From contig CM060895.1 of NCBI GenBank assembly GCA_030762935.1, positions 73,329,001 through 73,393,000 on the forward strand: 64,000 nucleotides of DNA, read 5' to 3'. The stretch comes from Hymenopus coronatus. Its lineage: Eukaryota; Arthropoda; Insecta; Mantodea; Hymenopodidae. The position numbers were made by a program, and so were the translations under genes. Below the pieces are notes generated by a model, which saw only the letters and a program-made list of their open reading frames with translations, did not search any database and was not told where the DNA came from. Positions within the stretch are counted from its first letter, which is position 1, and every line of letters begins with the position of its first letter. This document shows positions 24,004-35,925 of the stretch, in pieces.

Positions 24004-24200
24004 TGCTACATCGGTCTGGGTGACTTAGTTGGGTAGGCGCTGTCCTGATCCCAAAATCGCGGGTTCAAACCCGGCTCAGACCGATAGTTTCTTAAACTTA
24101 AAAGCGACAGCCCATGTCAGTAGATTTAAATTGAAAGCGTCGAAATATTTATTCGTAATATTATAAACTAAGTTAAAACTAAAAACTCTGCGGCACAACA
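24004..24200 (+). mobile_element. tRNA-headed SINE (type 3), intact tRNA-like fold
   Basis: Bases 24004-24083 give a tRNA-like head: TCGGTCT at the 5' side pairs fully with AGACCGA at the 3' side (7 of 7), an A box in TGACTTAGTTGGGTAGGC and B box GGGTTCAAACCC. The T stem has an imperfect loop. The body (TTAAAAGCGACAGCCCATG) matches the copy at 42507, which marks it as a SINE and not a functional tRNA gene. Confidence 0.75.
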
Positions 24201-24204
24201 ATCC

Positions 24205-24470
24205 TAAGTCGGGGCAAGACTTACAGCCCAACCGCAGCATCTCCCACTTCTGCCTATTACAGGCGTCATAAGTGAGGTGCAATAGCTACTGGAGGACGGG
24301 ACGTGGTTGGAGCCCCGAGTCCGTCCGGCTGGTCAATGTGGTCTTCCCAACCTGAAGCCGCTACTTTTCCTTCAAGCAACTCCTCAATCCCCCCCACCCC
24401 GCCAGGAGACCAAGAGCACCACGGAATAAAATTCCCAGCTGGAGAAAATTCCCACCGGCTTTCCACTTAG
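24205..24470 (-). mobile_element. SINE (type 4), head truncated
   Basis: The body matches the full copies at 34470-34820 and 48186-48497: CAGGCGTCATAAGTGAGGTG, CTGAAGCCGCTACTTTTCC, CTCCTCAATCCCCCCCACC. It ends at GAGAAAATTCCCACCGG, where the others continue into the tRNA-like head, so the 5' end is missing. It lies back to back with the type 3 SINE. Confidence 0.8.
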
Positions 24471-24705
24471 TTTAAATGATATAGACTGACACAGTTTCAA
24501 TACTAGGAACATAAAAAGGATTGTCTACTCAAGAATTACTATACGCTGACTTTTAAATTCCATATTTTGTCCTCTGCATTATGAGATAAATTAAAATAAA
24601 AGTGATTTAGCATTTTTAAAATTACAAAGCATTTAAAGAACCAATAATAACGGATATCTTTAAAATTATATATATTATATGTTTTAATGAGCCCTAAACT
24701 TTTAA

Positions 24706-25225
24706 TTTCTTCTCAGGCACTATGTACATAGTGTATAGAGAAGACATTATTGCACTCCACCCAAAAATTCAATACCGAGATTTCAACGGAAATACATCTT
24801 TTAGGGTGCCATGTATAAAAAAAAAACATTTTTAGAAAAAAAGATCCATGTGTATGTTTGTGTGTGTCCGTGTGTCTGTGAACACGATAACCCAAAAACG
24901 AAGAGATCGTAAAATATTAAACGTTGTGTTTAAGTTTAACATCCTCTATGAATGGGACACGAAGATTTTGAGAAAATTCTTCCTACCCCAACTACCCTTT
25001 AGATGGAACAATTTTCGAAAATTTTGATTTTCTCAAAAATGACTAACGATTTTGATTAAAATGTGTATATTAAAGATATTTACATAACAAATAAAATGTA
25101 TCTCTTGAATTTTCTGAGAATAGTCTCTGAAAACCTCCTTATTCTGGATGAATTTTGCATAACTGGTAAACCTTAAGAGGTAAACAATACTGCACAAAAA
25201 TGTACATCCCGTTAAAACGCATAAA
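24706..25225 (-). mobile_element. HLR-A copy, right part missing
   Basis: Palindrome core CACTATGTACATAGTGTATAG with only the outer left arm damaged. The family continues to AAAATGTACATCCCGTTAAAA near 25225. After that, unrelated AT-rich sequence replaces the TCTGATG half. Confidence 0.85.
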
Positions 25226-25387
25226 ACATTAAGTATAAAAAATTAATAAATATATATCAATTAAATTTGAAGACGTTAATATTAGTAAAAGTTAAGCTTC
25301 TAGAATAACTTTCATATAAATGCTCTCATAAAAAATGGAATAGGTTGCAGATTAACTAGTAATTGTAAACACCTGTAAAACTTGTGA

Positions 25388-26322
25388 AGTATTATTATTA
25401 ATAAGCTTATTTTTGTATTTAATGTTAAAACAGTAGCAAAACAGTCTTATTACTTAGTTCCTTTATAAGCAAAAAGAAAATAAGGGAATACACTAGGCTA
25501 AACAAAAATCTCTGTAACATCTCTACATCTCTGTAACAAATTATTATTAATAAACTTATTTTTCTATTTAATGCTATAAAATTAGCAAAAACGGTCTTAT
25601 TACTTAGTTCCTTTATAAGTAGGAAGGAAATAAGGGAATACACTAGGCTAAATTGACTCAAATGTGTTCAAATATGGTTGCTATGGGACTGAAATCCGTT
25701 TCTTTGCGTGGCCAAACATTGACACGTTCCCGTATGAGAAAAAGTTTAAGTATTTTAAAATTGAAATCAATAACAAGGAATATCTCGAAAACATCCAACT
25801 ACACAAAAAATATGTAGATGACATAAATTTGTTTTTTATCTTGATCTACATTTTTGTGTAGTATGTCTATCTCTTACGGTTTACCAGTGACGCAAAATTC
25901 AATAAAAATCACCCAGAATAAAGAGATCTTTAGAGGGCATTCCCAGAAAAGTCAACATATACATTTTATTTGGCATACAAATATCTTAAATATATGAGAT
26001 TTTAATCAAAATCGTTTGAGCCATTTTTGAGAAAATAAAAATGTTCGAAAAATGCTCCATGTAAAGGGTAGATTGGAGTGAGGGAATTTTTTTTTGAAAA
26101 GCTTCGTGTCGCATCCTTGGAAGATACCAAACTTAAATACCAAGTTTGGTACTTCACGGTCTTTTCGCTCTTGAGCTATGTTGCCCACAGACACACACAC
26201 ACAGACAAACATTCACACAAAGACACACACGGATATTTTCGCTGAAATCTTGGTATCAAGTTTTTGGGTGCAATACAATACTTTCTCTATACACTATGTA
26301 CATAGTACGTACAGAGAAAGTA
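25388..26322 (+). mobile_element. HLR-A copy with internal duplication
   Basis: The left terminus is lost. The first recognisable block starts at 25388, and the second pass through it includes ACATCTCTACATCTCTGTAA. The right end is the palindrome ACACTATGTACATAGTACGT closing in AGAGAAAGTA before AAA. The CA tract at 26196-26230 is well developed. Confidence 0.88.
25391..25654 (+). repeat. 151-bp direct duplication inside HLR-A
   Basis: The segment from ATTATTATTAATAAGCTTAT to ACACTAGGCTAAA at 25391-25503 recurs at 25542-25654, offset 151 bp, at about 90 percent identity by eye. The duplication predates several substitutions. Confidence 0.9.
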
Positions 26323-27747
26323 AAACTGCTGGAGTTCTTACGTCTGTAACGAAACGTCGCATCCGATGGAATGTGGTGGTTATTAATAAATTACATTACG
26401 ATTGGCGTTATCCGCAATACAAATATCCTGCACCTTGTAGAACAAATGAGATGTAGTCCAGCAGCTGTTCTTTTTCCTCTTTTCCCTCGCCATTAGCTCA
26501 TTGTGTATTCTTCAGAGCGTTGAGCAAAAGCAAAAATTCTTCCTCGCAGAAAAGGGAGATTCTATAAATAATACAAACTGCTCGAGATTTCACTCTCTTG
26601 CGGACATGTTTTTTTGTGTTTTTTTCTATGCGAATATACGTGAACATTTTCCTAATACCATTATTATCTTCTCCTTTTTCCTCTGAAAGGAATTTTTCGT
26701 ATAATGGATTTAGAGGAAAAATATATAGTTTACGTTGTTACAAAAAACAGGAAAAGAAAGACGTGATATATTACCCTAGGAAGTCCGTTTAGATGGAGCA
26801 TTTGTGAACGCACCCCGTGTGTTTTTTTCAGAGCCCACATGACATTATATATGGGTTAGGAGTCCTCGCCGTCATGTTTTATGTTCATTCATAAAAACCA
26901 CGTAGAAATGAATAAACAAATGCCATTTAAACAACCGAACATTTAAGCTTCCACTTTATGGCCGCAGCAGGGTTCATTTATTCAAACACAGCTTCTTATA
27001 TATACAGGCTGCCACCATGGACAAAGCATACTTGATAAAAGCAACCAAAGATTGCAATTGAAATGATCCATACAAAGAAACATATACAATGATAACAAAT
27101 ACGCCTGAATTATAAAGATGTAAATGTAAAATGCATTATTTTTGGGTTTCAAATCATACTAGTTTAAACACCAAAGCACAAAAGAGGGAGAATTGATTGT
27201 ATCTGTTTTCCTCTGTTATTAACATATAAGCGTATTTCTTTAATGCTGGATATAAAAAACATCAACAACAAATACAAAACAAAAAAACGTATACTTGTAC
27301 ACACTCTATGATCAGCTTAAGTTGCAAACCTACTTGCCTGCAATTACACGCCATCATTGTAACACCCATAACATGTTGTATCTCCTTTATTTACCTGCAA
27401 AGAGAGAAAGGAAACCTAAATTACCAATTTGGATGGTGCATTTGATCAGATACTATACTATTTTAATTTACAAAGATAGGTATGTGTGCTCATACATTTT
27501 ATAATAATGATATAGTTTCTCAAATTACATTTTCACTTTTTTATGGACTGAGTTAATTTCGCGTGAGGTTCATGTATTATAAACCAATAAAATTCCTCTG
27601 AAACTCCTTTTCAACACAATATAGTTAAGTTTATTTTCAGATTGAAAACAGGACAAAAATGGAAACACTGCATGTTTAGATATAGCAAGATAAATTTAAC
27701 ATTGGTATTTTTGACTACAACAGATTAATGCTTAATAATAACAATAA
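26323..27747. other. No gene recognised
   Basis: AT-rich region between an HLR-A copy and a Tc1/mariner element. Several short open frames rich in Phe, Tyr and Lys appear to be chance. No RNA gene or repeat family recognised. Confidence 0.5.
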
Positions 27748-27749
27748 TA

Positions 27750-29086
27750 CAGGGTGTATATAAGTGAATATCGGGGTTTTAACTCTTTATAATATTTATT
27801 ACATTCAACTTATAGTTATGAATGGTATGTCAAATGAAAAAGCAACTCAAACAGTTTTACCAAGAAGCTTATAAAATGTTCAATGTGACTACCCTTTGTC
27901 ACATCACGCATCAAGTCTATAGCCGAGTTCTTCCCAAACGTTGATAAGTGTGTATTCAGTAATTGTAGCAACAGCTGCTTCAATCCGGTTTCTTAATTCA
28001 GGGAGGTCAGCTGGTAGCGGAGGCACGTACACACGATCCTTGATGAAGCCCCAAACGTAAAAATCGCATGGCGTTAGGTCAGGAGAACGTGGAGGCCATG
28101 CATAGCAAGCCCTGTCATTGGGGCCCTTGCGGCCTATCCAGCGCTAGGGTACAGTGACGTTCAACCAATCGCGTACTTCGTTATGCCAGTGAGGTGGCAC
28201 ATCATCCTGCTGGAAAATGAAGTTCTCTAGCTCATTTTCTTCCAACTGAGGGAAGAGTCACTGCTCTATTGTATCAAGGTAAGAAGTGCCAGTTACAGTA
28301 GGTTCACCAAAAACGAAAGGCCCATAAACTTTTCGCTGGGATACGGCACAAAAAGCATTCACTTTAGGGGAATCTCGTTGCATTTGTACCATCTCGTGAG
28401 GATTTTCTGAGCCCCAGATGCGCACATTATGAGTGTTAACATGTCCACTAAGGTGAAAGGTCGATTCATCACTGAAGACAACACGATCCACAAAATCGTC
28501 ATGAAACAACATGTCGTTTGCGAATTTGGCACGTAATCCGTGGTCTGTCGGCTTTAGAGCCTGTAATAACTGTAAACGGTAAGGACGTAGCTGTAAGCAT
28601 TTTCTTACAACTTTCTAAACAGTCGACACAGGAACTTGTAATTCACGACTAGCCTTCCGGACTGATTTCTTTGGGCTACGAGTGAACGACTCTCTCACTC
28701 GCTCAACAGTCTCTGCACTTACTCCTGGTCGTCCCGTGCTCTTCCCTTTACAAAGGCAGCTGGTATCTTCAAACTGATTATACCATCTACGAATGTTTTT
28801 ATCACTAGGAGGATCACAACCGAACTTACTACGGAACGCACGTTGCACAGTAACTACAGATTCGGTCTTTGCAAACTGCAAAACGCTTTCTGTTTACTAG
28901 TCGCCATATTTGCTACTACCGCTATCTAGCGTATTGCGGCAGAAACATTGCACTTACATGCGCACTTGAGCCAACAAACAAAAATGTTTGAGTTGCTTTT
29001 TCATTTGACATATCATTTATAACTAAGTTGAATGTAATAAATATTATAAAGAGTTAAAACACCGATATTCATTTATGTAAACCCTG
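27750..29086 (-). mobile_element. Tc1/mariner-type transposon, complete ends, TA duplication
   Basis: The left end CAGGGTGTATATAAGTGAAT and right end (complement) CAGGGTTTACATAAATGAAT are terminal inverted repeats that stay similar for about 105 bp. A TA dinucleotide flanks each side (27748-27749 and 29087-29088), the target site of this superfamily. Length is 1,337 bp, normal for a Tc1/mariner element with one transposase gene. Confidence 0.93.
27885..28907 (-). pseudogene. Tc1/mariner-type transposase, inactivated
   Basis: Translation begins at the ATG at 28907. A one-base loss soon after shifts the frame, then residues run through VQRAFRSKFGCDPPSDKNIR (N-terminal HTH) and GRPGVSAETVERVRES. 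Catalytic landmarks on the minus strand are VFSDESTFHLSG (first Asp, about 28460), FQQDDVPPHWHN (second Asp, about 28205) and WPPRSPDLTPCDF (third Asp, about 28065). Trp-to-stop changes lie near 28617 and 28257, another stop near 28147, and a frameshift near the C-terminus. The three Asp residues persist, but the gene cannot give a full protein. It would have cut and joined the element's ends. Confidence 0.93.
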
Positions 29087-29088
29087 TA

Positions 29089-29574
29089 TAATACGAGATA
29101 TCTACAAATTATTGGACGGTTTCATAACAGTATTTTCATCAACTATTGGTATAAATATATTAGCATACCATTACAGGAGGCAAGTTTGAAGTTTTGTGTT
29201 GCACATCTGCTTTTCATGTGTCATCTAGTGGGAATGTTCTGCATTGTTTTTGTAGAGAGTGGCTACTTTACCATCCGATCGTAGCTGGTGTGCTTTTGAA
29301 TTTTCGCGAATACATTGTTGCTGAGGTTCGAGGACAATCTTCGGGTTGGCTTCCCGTGACGTCTATACGAAGATAGTATGAATAATTTCGCGACTGAGAA
29401 TGTACCTGCCATCAAGGTAAAGAACACGCGGGAAGAGTCCGTGTAAATGAAGAAATGTTTGACAAGAGTTCGTGTTAAGTTAACCCTAAAAGATCAGTAC
29501 GAAGAGCCTGTCAACAGTTGCAGATGCCAACATAAATAGTATGGAAGATTGCACGGAAGCGAATGAACTGCAAC
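29089..29574. other. No gene recognised
   Basis: Sequence between the intact-ended transposon and the split transposase. The last 100 bases may hold the N-terminal part of that transposase, too decayed to read. Confidence 0.4.
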
Positions 29575-31010
29575 TGGGTCGTATAAAGCCTGCAGACTGA
29601 TGATCCAGAAAACATGTGAGCGTTTTATGGTCATGACCGAAGAGAATGAGGGTTTACTGGAACGATTCATAAAGAACGACGAAGCGACATTTCATGTATA
29701 TAAAAAATCAATAGACACAATACCCAAATATAGAAATTTGAGCATTGAAACCGCTGCGCTGTTATTCAGTCAGAATGTGACAGTCCAAAAGTAAATGTGG
29801 TTTGTGTTATTTCTAAAATACAAGTGTTTGGTCCTTTTTACTTTCTCTACTCGTGCTGGATACATAATGTATAGAGAAAGTATTGTAATGCACCCAAAAT
29901 TTCACCGGAAATACATATTTTGAGACCTGCTGAACCCCCCCCCAAAAAAAGCATTTTTAGAAACATATCCGTATGTGTCTGTCTGTCTGCCTGTGTGTGT
30001 ATGTGTGTGTGTGTCTGTGGGAAGCATAGCTCAAAAATGAAAAGTCCGTTAAAATCCAAACTTGGTATTTAGGTTTGGTATCTTCCAAGGATGCGACACA
30101 AAGATTTTCAAGAAAATCCCCCATCCCTAACTATCCTTTACATGGGACTTTTTTCGAAAATTTTGATTTTCTTAAAAATGGCTCTAACGATTTTGATTAA
30201 AATATCGTATATTAAAGAAATACCTGACAAATAATATGTATATCTTGAATTTTCTGGGAATAGCCTCTGAAGACTACTTTATTCTGAATGAATTTTACGA
30301 AATTTTGCATAAATGCTAAACCGTAAGAGATGGACAAAACCTACCACATAGAAAATGTAGAGTACATTAAAACACACCATTGATGTCAAATAATTTTTTT
30401 CGTTGAGTTGATCGTTTTTGAGATATTCCTTATTTTTGGTTTACTTTACCCATACAGGAATTTGTCAACTCCTGTCCATACGAACAAAGGAACTTCAGTC
30501 ACCTAGTAACCAGCTTTTGACTATCACTTTAACCTATGGTACTCCCTTATTTCGCTTTTACTTACAAGGAAGCAAGTAATAAAACCATTTCTGCTAATTT
30601 TTTCTCGATTAGCATGAAGTAAATTGAAGCATTAGCTTTTTAACAATAATTTGTTGCAGAGATGTAGAGAAAGTCATGTGAATGGAACACATCAGATTTT
30701 TTACGCTGAAAACGCTATCAACGAAACGTGTGCTAATTGATATTATGAATTTTCAAGCTCTATTATACAAGAAATGATATTTGGACATGTAAAATTGGTT
30801 AATGCCACAGCTCATGGGCGAAGAGAAGATATGGCAACCTCTTCCCTGAACTTATACTACGTGATTCCTTCCTGTGGGGTTACATCAAGAACAGTGTTTA
30901 TGTTCCTACACTTCCCGCGACGTTGACAGAATTAAGAAGACGCGTAGCAATAGCCTGGAGAATATCACACAAGACATAGGTTTGGTATGAATGAGATCAC
31001 CGGATGGACC
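29575..31010 (+). pseudogene. Second Tc1/mariner-type transposase, split by HLR-A
   Basis: The left piece (29575-29838) reads ENEGLLERFIKNDEATFHV (first catalytic Asp region) and, in the next frame, DSPKVNVVCVISK and FGPF. HLR-A then intervenes. The right piece (30697-31010) starts with Phe codons and includes FLWGYIKNSVYVPTLP and TELRRRVAIA, the conserved region just after the third Asp. The SPDLTP motif itself is lost. Stops and frameshifts are frequent, more than in the element at 27750. Terminal repeats were not found. Confidence 0.85.
29839..30696 (-). mobile_element. HLR-A copy inserted in a transposase gene
   Basis: Left TACTTTCTCTAC and right ACACATCAGA ends are both intact. The flanks are GGTCCTTTT on the left and TTTTTTACGC on the right. 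In this transposase family the codons for FGPF are followed by further Phe codons, so the target was an uninterrupted T run. The long GT/GTCT tract at about 29976-30015 is the internal microsatellite. Confidence 0.93.
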
Positions 31011-31107
31011 CCCTTTGAAGTACTGGTATGCTGGTTTATATATTTAAGTGTTAATAAAGGTATATTCTTGCTAAATCATCCAACAAATTTTAGGCATACT
31101 GTATTTA

Positions 31108-31927
31108 TACTTTCTCTAGCACTAATGTACAATTACTCAAAAATTTGTTACCAACATTTCACTGGAAATATGTTTTGAGGTCCCCTGAGTCCAAAAACAT
31201 TTTTAGAAAAAGAACCTGTATGGTGTGTTTGAAGACAGCATAGCTCAAAAACGAAAAAACAGTTAAATACCAAACTTATGTTTAGCATCTTCCAAGGATG
31301 CGACACCAAGATGTTCAGAAAATTCCCCCACCACAACCTACACTTTACATGGAAACATTTTTGAATATGCTGTTTTCCTCAAAAAAGGCTAAAGCGATTG
31401 TGATTAAAATAATGTATATTAAAGATATTTACATCACAAATAAAATATATGTCTTGAATTTTCTGGGAATAGCCTCTGAAGCCTCTTTATTCTCGATGAG
31501 CTTTGCAGAATTTTGCATAACGGTTAAACGGTAAGAGATAGACAAAAACTTACTGCACACAAAAATGTAGATCTCGTTAAAACACATAATTTATTTGATT
31601 TACGTTTTTCTTGTAGAGCTGACCATTTTCGAGTTATTCGTTGTTATTGATTTAAATTTTAAACTAACTTTTCTCAAACGGGATCATGCTAAGCGAACCG
31701 GATTTCAATTGTTTCACGTAGCGGCCAGCTTTTAAAACATATGACTATCGCTTTAGCCTAATGTATTCACTTATTTCCCTTCTACTTACAAGGACTTCTG
31801 CTAATGTTTATACAATTTCTGTTAATGTTTATCTCGATTAGCTTGACGTAGATAAAAGAACAATAAAAATAAAGAAAGTTTATTTGTGGAACAACTAGAG
31901 AAAGTCATGTGAATTAAACACATGTGA
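31108..31927 (-). mobile_element. HLR-A copy, palindrome eroded
   Basis: The left end TACTTTCTCTAGCACTAATG has lost the returning arm of the palindrome, so the sequence runs straight to ACTCAAAAATTTG. The right end CTAGAGAAAGTCATGTG with ACACATGTGA precedes TTTTTT. A short direct repeat (CTGCTAATGTTTAT / CTGTTAATGTTTAT) lies near 31797-31830. Confidence 0.85.
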
Positions 31928-32222
31928 TTTTTTAAATTAATTTAAAAATAGGAAATGACTACCTAAAACATAAAAATTAGTGGCTAATTTATATTACATC
32001 CCAGTCAACATTAGTGGAAATCCTTTTTGAGGAATTCCTACAAATGGGTCCTCATAATACACAAATATATGGAATGCTTTTATTTTTCCTCCTTTTTTAT
32101 GGCTTTAAACCAACATATTTTCAGAAAATACTTTACAGATAATGTTTCTTCATTTAAGAAACAATTTATTATTTTATTTAATTAGTGCATATTTGAAGGT
32201 ATTTTCGGTTCAACTCAATTCT

Positions 32223-33185
32223 TACCTTCTCTACCACCTAATTACAGAACAGATATAAAAAGTATTGCATTCCACCAAACATTTCGACCTTAGATTTCTA
32301 AAGAAATGCAAACTTTGAGGCCCCCTGAAAAAAATTACAAAAAGGGTCTGTCCGCCTGTGTCTATATACAGCGTTACTAGAAAATGAAAAATTAGGTAAA
32401 TACCAAATTGAATATTAGTTAAAAAATTTCCAAGGATGTTATCCAAGGTTTTCAAGAAAATCTCCCCCCAACAAAACTACCTGCACGTTTCATGAATTTT
32501 CTGGAAATTGGCCCACTAAGACCTCTTCATTTTGGTAAATTTTGCATAACTGGTAAACGGAAAGAGATAAAATGTAGAATTGGTTAAAACACATAATTTA
32601 TATAATGTATATTTTTGTGAAATTTCCGAAGTATTCCTTGTTATGGTTTTGCTTTAAAATACCTAAGCGAATAAAATAAAAAGCTAATTTGTCATCCCTA
32701 AACTGTAATCCTAAAATATCAAAAGTTTATGCACCTTACACAAAAATGTAGAAAAGTAAGCTAAATTAAAATTAAATCTTACTTTTAAAGGAAAGAAATT
32801 CTTATCATTAATTCCCGAAACTTATATTCTATTTTAAACTACTCTGAGAAATTATTCCAAATCCTGGAAGAATTAAAATGTAGATTTCAGGATGTTCAAA
32901 ATCAAAATAAGTGTTGATAGAGAATTGGATCTCCCTTTTGTTTTACTCCTGGCAAAGGAAAAAAAAAATACGAATTTCAATCACATAGCAACCAACTTTT
33001 AAAAAATGTGACTATCGTCTTTGCCTAGTACATTTCTTATTTCATTTCTGCTTCTAAGGAACTAAGTAATAAGACCATTTCTGGTAATGTTTATCTTGAT
33101 AAGCATGAAACAGATAGTAGAGTAAGCTTCTTTAAGAATAGTTTGTTACAGAATAGGTAGAGAAAGTCAAGTGAATGGAGTGTAA
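32223..33185 (-). mobile_element. HLR-A copy, divergent, with extra internal sequence
   Basis: The left end TACCTTCTCTACCACC and right end GGTAGAGAAAGTCAAGTG are recognisable. Much of the middle (about 32660-32880) does not match other copies and probably contains an insertion. The family motif block is shortened between 32450 and 32500. This is one of the oldest-looking copies. Confidence 0.75.
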
Positions 33186-33214
33186 ACTTTGTTTCCATTC
33201 TTTCGTAGATTATT

Positions 33215-33255
33215 TTCTGAGCTATTATTATCGCTATTATATTATTATTATTATA

Positions 33256-33296
<41 letters not shown>

Positions 33297-33297
33297 T
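33215..33297. repeat. TTA trinucleotide repeat
   Basis: A run of ATT/TTA units with a few interruptions (TATCGC, TATAAT). It encodes an Asn-run peptide on the minus strand only as a by-product. Confidence 0.95.
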
Positions 33298-34456
33298 GAC
33301 AGAGTTACACACGTAATTGTGTTAACCTTAGTTGATTTCCGATTCTAGCTATTGCGCTTAAATATATCTGATTTAGCTCAATGTTTCACAAAGTTACAGA
33401 GAGAGATATATACAGAGTTTGAAATTAGTTTATGTCATGACAGCCATGTTTGCATTCATTTACATTGCATACATAGTGAAATGTATCTAAACAGAGTACA
33501 GGATATTTAATCCATCCCGTTTATGTGTAATTCCTTCAAGATATAACAAATTTCGATTGATCTAGTCCCCTTTATCATTTAATGTTTTCATTTAAAATGC
33601 ACATGTTCTGTATCAGTTTCCATTCCCTTTAGAGCATGTGAAACACTGCAGGCCCAGGAATATCCAGCACCTGAAACACCAGTTTAATGTAATGAAGCAC
33701 AACAAAAACACCAAACACAGACGGAATGCTGGTTCACATATGGTAATGCAATATAATTAATTGTATGGTTGAAACCGAGCGAAAATGGAATTTGTGAAAC
33801 GCGCTCTAAATTAAATTTTCCCTTAAAACACGAACTGTCATTGCAAAATATATTTAAAAATTACTACAGTCAGTGATTGGTTTATAAGTGATGATTGTAA
33901 ATTAATTCTCAGAATTGCATGGCTTTGCTTCGAAACCGGATCCTACGAATGAATGCTGTATTGAAAAAGCTTTCAGTGCGGAAATTAGCGTATATGTAGT
34001 TGCAATATTATAATCATTATGCTAATTCCTTTGTATACTTATCGAATAGTAATTAATATGTTGTTATTATTAGCATACATGTATTTAATATTCAATATGT
34101 TAAATTATTCAAATGGTTACCTAATAAATCAAAATAAATTAAAGTTAAAATTGATATATCATAACTTTATGCAGATAAATACTCTTCAGTTTTAGAGAAC
34201 AGTAAAATGTAGTTTTAGTAGTTCCCATTAATGTGAAAATATATCCTAAATTGTAATAATTGAAAAGTTTTGGGTCTTTACTCCATAGTAATGGCAAAAT
34301 CTTTCTGGAAATTAGGATAAATTTCTTAAATAATGTAAGTACTGATAAGTTCCCTGGTTTTTTAGTTTAGTTTAAGTTTTAGGCACATGAGATGTAAATA
34401 AATGTTGAACTTTGACAAATCTAGGACGATTATCACAGTGAAATTACTGAAACTCT
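33298..34456. other. No gene recognised
   Basis: AT-rich, apparently low-copy sequence. No domain, RNA gene or repeat family found. Confidence 0.5.
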
Positions 34457-34469
34457 TTACCATCTTTAC

Positions 34470-34820
34470 TAACTAACTCCATGGCACGACAGCTCACGGG
34501 GAACCTTGGCCTACCACCCGGCCGCTGCGTCCCCCATCTCGGTCCACTACAGACGTCATGGATGGGGTGCAGTATTGGAGGGTGAGACGTGGTCAGCGCC
34601 TCGAACCCCTCCCGGCCGGTTAATGCGGTCCTCACGACCTGGAGCCGCTACTTCTCCATCAAGTAGCTCCTCAATTGGCCCCCCAGGGACCTTACGAGGC
34701 TGAGTGCACCCCGGTCCAGGTCTCCCAGCGGGGGAAAAATCCCCACGCCGGTACTGGGGATCGAACCCAGGTCTCCCGCTTGGTAGGCAGCTGCGCTACC
34801 ACCGCGCTAAGGAGACGACC
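34470..34820 (-). mobile_element. tRNA-headed SINE (type 4), full length, 13-bp TSD
   Basis: The minus-strand head CCTTAGCGCGGTGGTAGCGC (A box) and GGGTTCGATCCCC (B box) is followed by a GC-rich body (CGTCATGGATGGGGTGCAG on the plus strand) and a short TTAG-type tail. TTACCATCTTTAC flanks it at 34457-34469 and 34821-34833, an exact 13-bp target duplication. The body is unusually GC-rich compared with its host DNA. Confidence 0.93.
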
Positions 34821-34867
34821 TTACCATCTTTACGTGCATTTGTATTGCTTTTTGATCGTTTGTTTTG

Positions 34868-35925
34868 TTTTGCTTTACCATGTTCAAGCGCATAGTAGAT
34901 AGACAAGGTATTGCACTCCACTGAAAAATTAGATGATACTGAGATTTCACCGAAAATACATGTTTTGAAGGCCCCTGTAGATAAAAATATTTTTAGAAAA
35001 ACGCCCGTGAATGTGTGTGTGTGTTTGTGTTTGTGATCAGCATAAGTCAAAACGGAAACGCCGCTTAGTTATTAAACTTTGTATATAATTTCTTCCAAGA
35101 AAGGCACAAGAAGATTTTCAGAAAAATCTCTCACATCAAACTTCCCTTTATATGGAACATTTTTGGGAATTTTCAATTTTTTCAAAATGGCTCCAAGGAT
35201 TTTGATTACAATACTATATATGAAAGACATTTATTGGTATTACAAATATAACGCATATCTTGAATTTTCTGGGAATAGTACTCTTCATTCTGGATAACTG
35301 CTGCATAGTTGGTAAACCTAAGAGAGTCAAAATCTTGCTGCACAAAAATTTAGATCTCTTAAAAACCCACAATTTATATCAGATACCTCTCTTTTGTTTT
35401 CTGAATGGGTTATTTCCGATTGAAGAGGAATTTCGAGGCTATTTAAAAAAAATAAATTATACATTTATTTGGCATGTAAATATTTTAGTGTATGTTATTT
35501 TAATGAAAATCGTCAGGCATTTTTGAGAAAATCAAAATTTCGAAAAACTCTCAATATAAAGGGTAGTTGGAATATGTTGGAATATGCGGAACTTAATGAC
35601 AAGTTTGGTATTAAACCGATTTTTGAGGAGTTTTATTAAATTAGGAGGATATGAATTATTACGGGTGTTTGAATAATTAGTGGAGATTGGTATATTAACT
35701 AATATACTTTACTGTAAAGTTATTTTGTAAAGAACATACACATATTTAATATGTAATTATTTATTATACTATGTCCTATAATCTCTGCATACACACACCT
35801 TTTTCTAAAACCTAATTTTCATTTTCATTTCCTTAACTCGTGAATTGCCGGTGAAATCTTGATATGGAGTTTTTGGGTGGAATGCAATACCTTCTCAATC
35901 TGCTATGTATGTTGTAGAGAATGTA
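34868..35925. mobile_element. HLR-A inverted chimera
   Basis: Bases 34868 to about 35400 are HLR-A in minus orientation, from a worn palindrome (AAGCGCATAGTAGATAG) to the CACAAAAATTTAGATCTCTT block. From about 35410 the family runs in plus orientation, starting at GAGGAATTTCGAGGCTATT and ending with a worn palindrome and AGAGAATGTA. Both outer ends are thus the palindrome end. About 150 extra AT-rich bases sit at 35630-35790. Confidence 0.8.

Noticed and set aside
24004..24083. Functional tRNA gene
   Set aside because: The T loop is imperfect and the downstream body is shared with 42507-42640, which marks a SINE.
26146..26456. Recurrent peptides such as LCCPQTHTHT in many open frames
   Set aside because: They are translations of the same HLR-A segment (GAGCTATGCTGCCCACAGAC plus CA tract), inconsistent in frame and always broken, so not a protein family.
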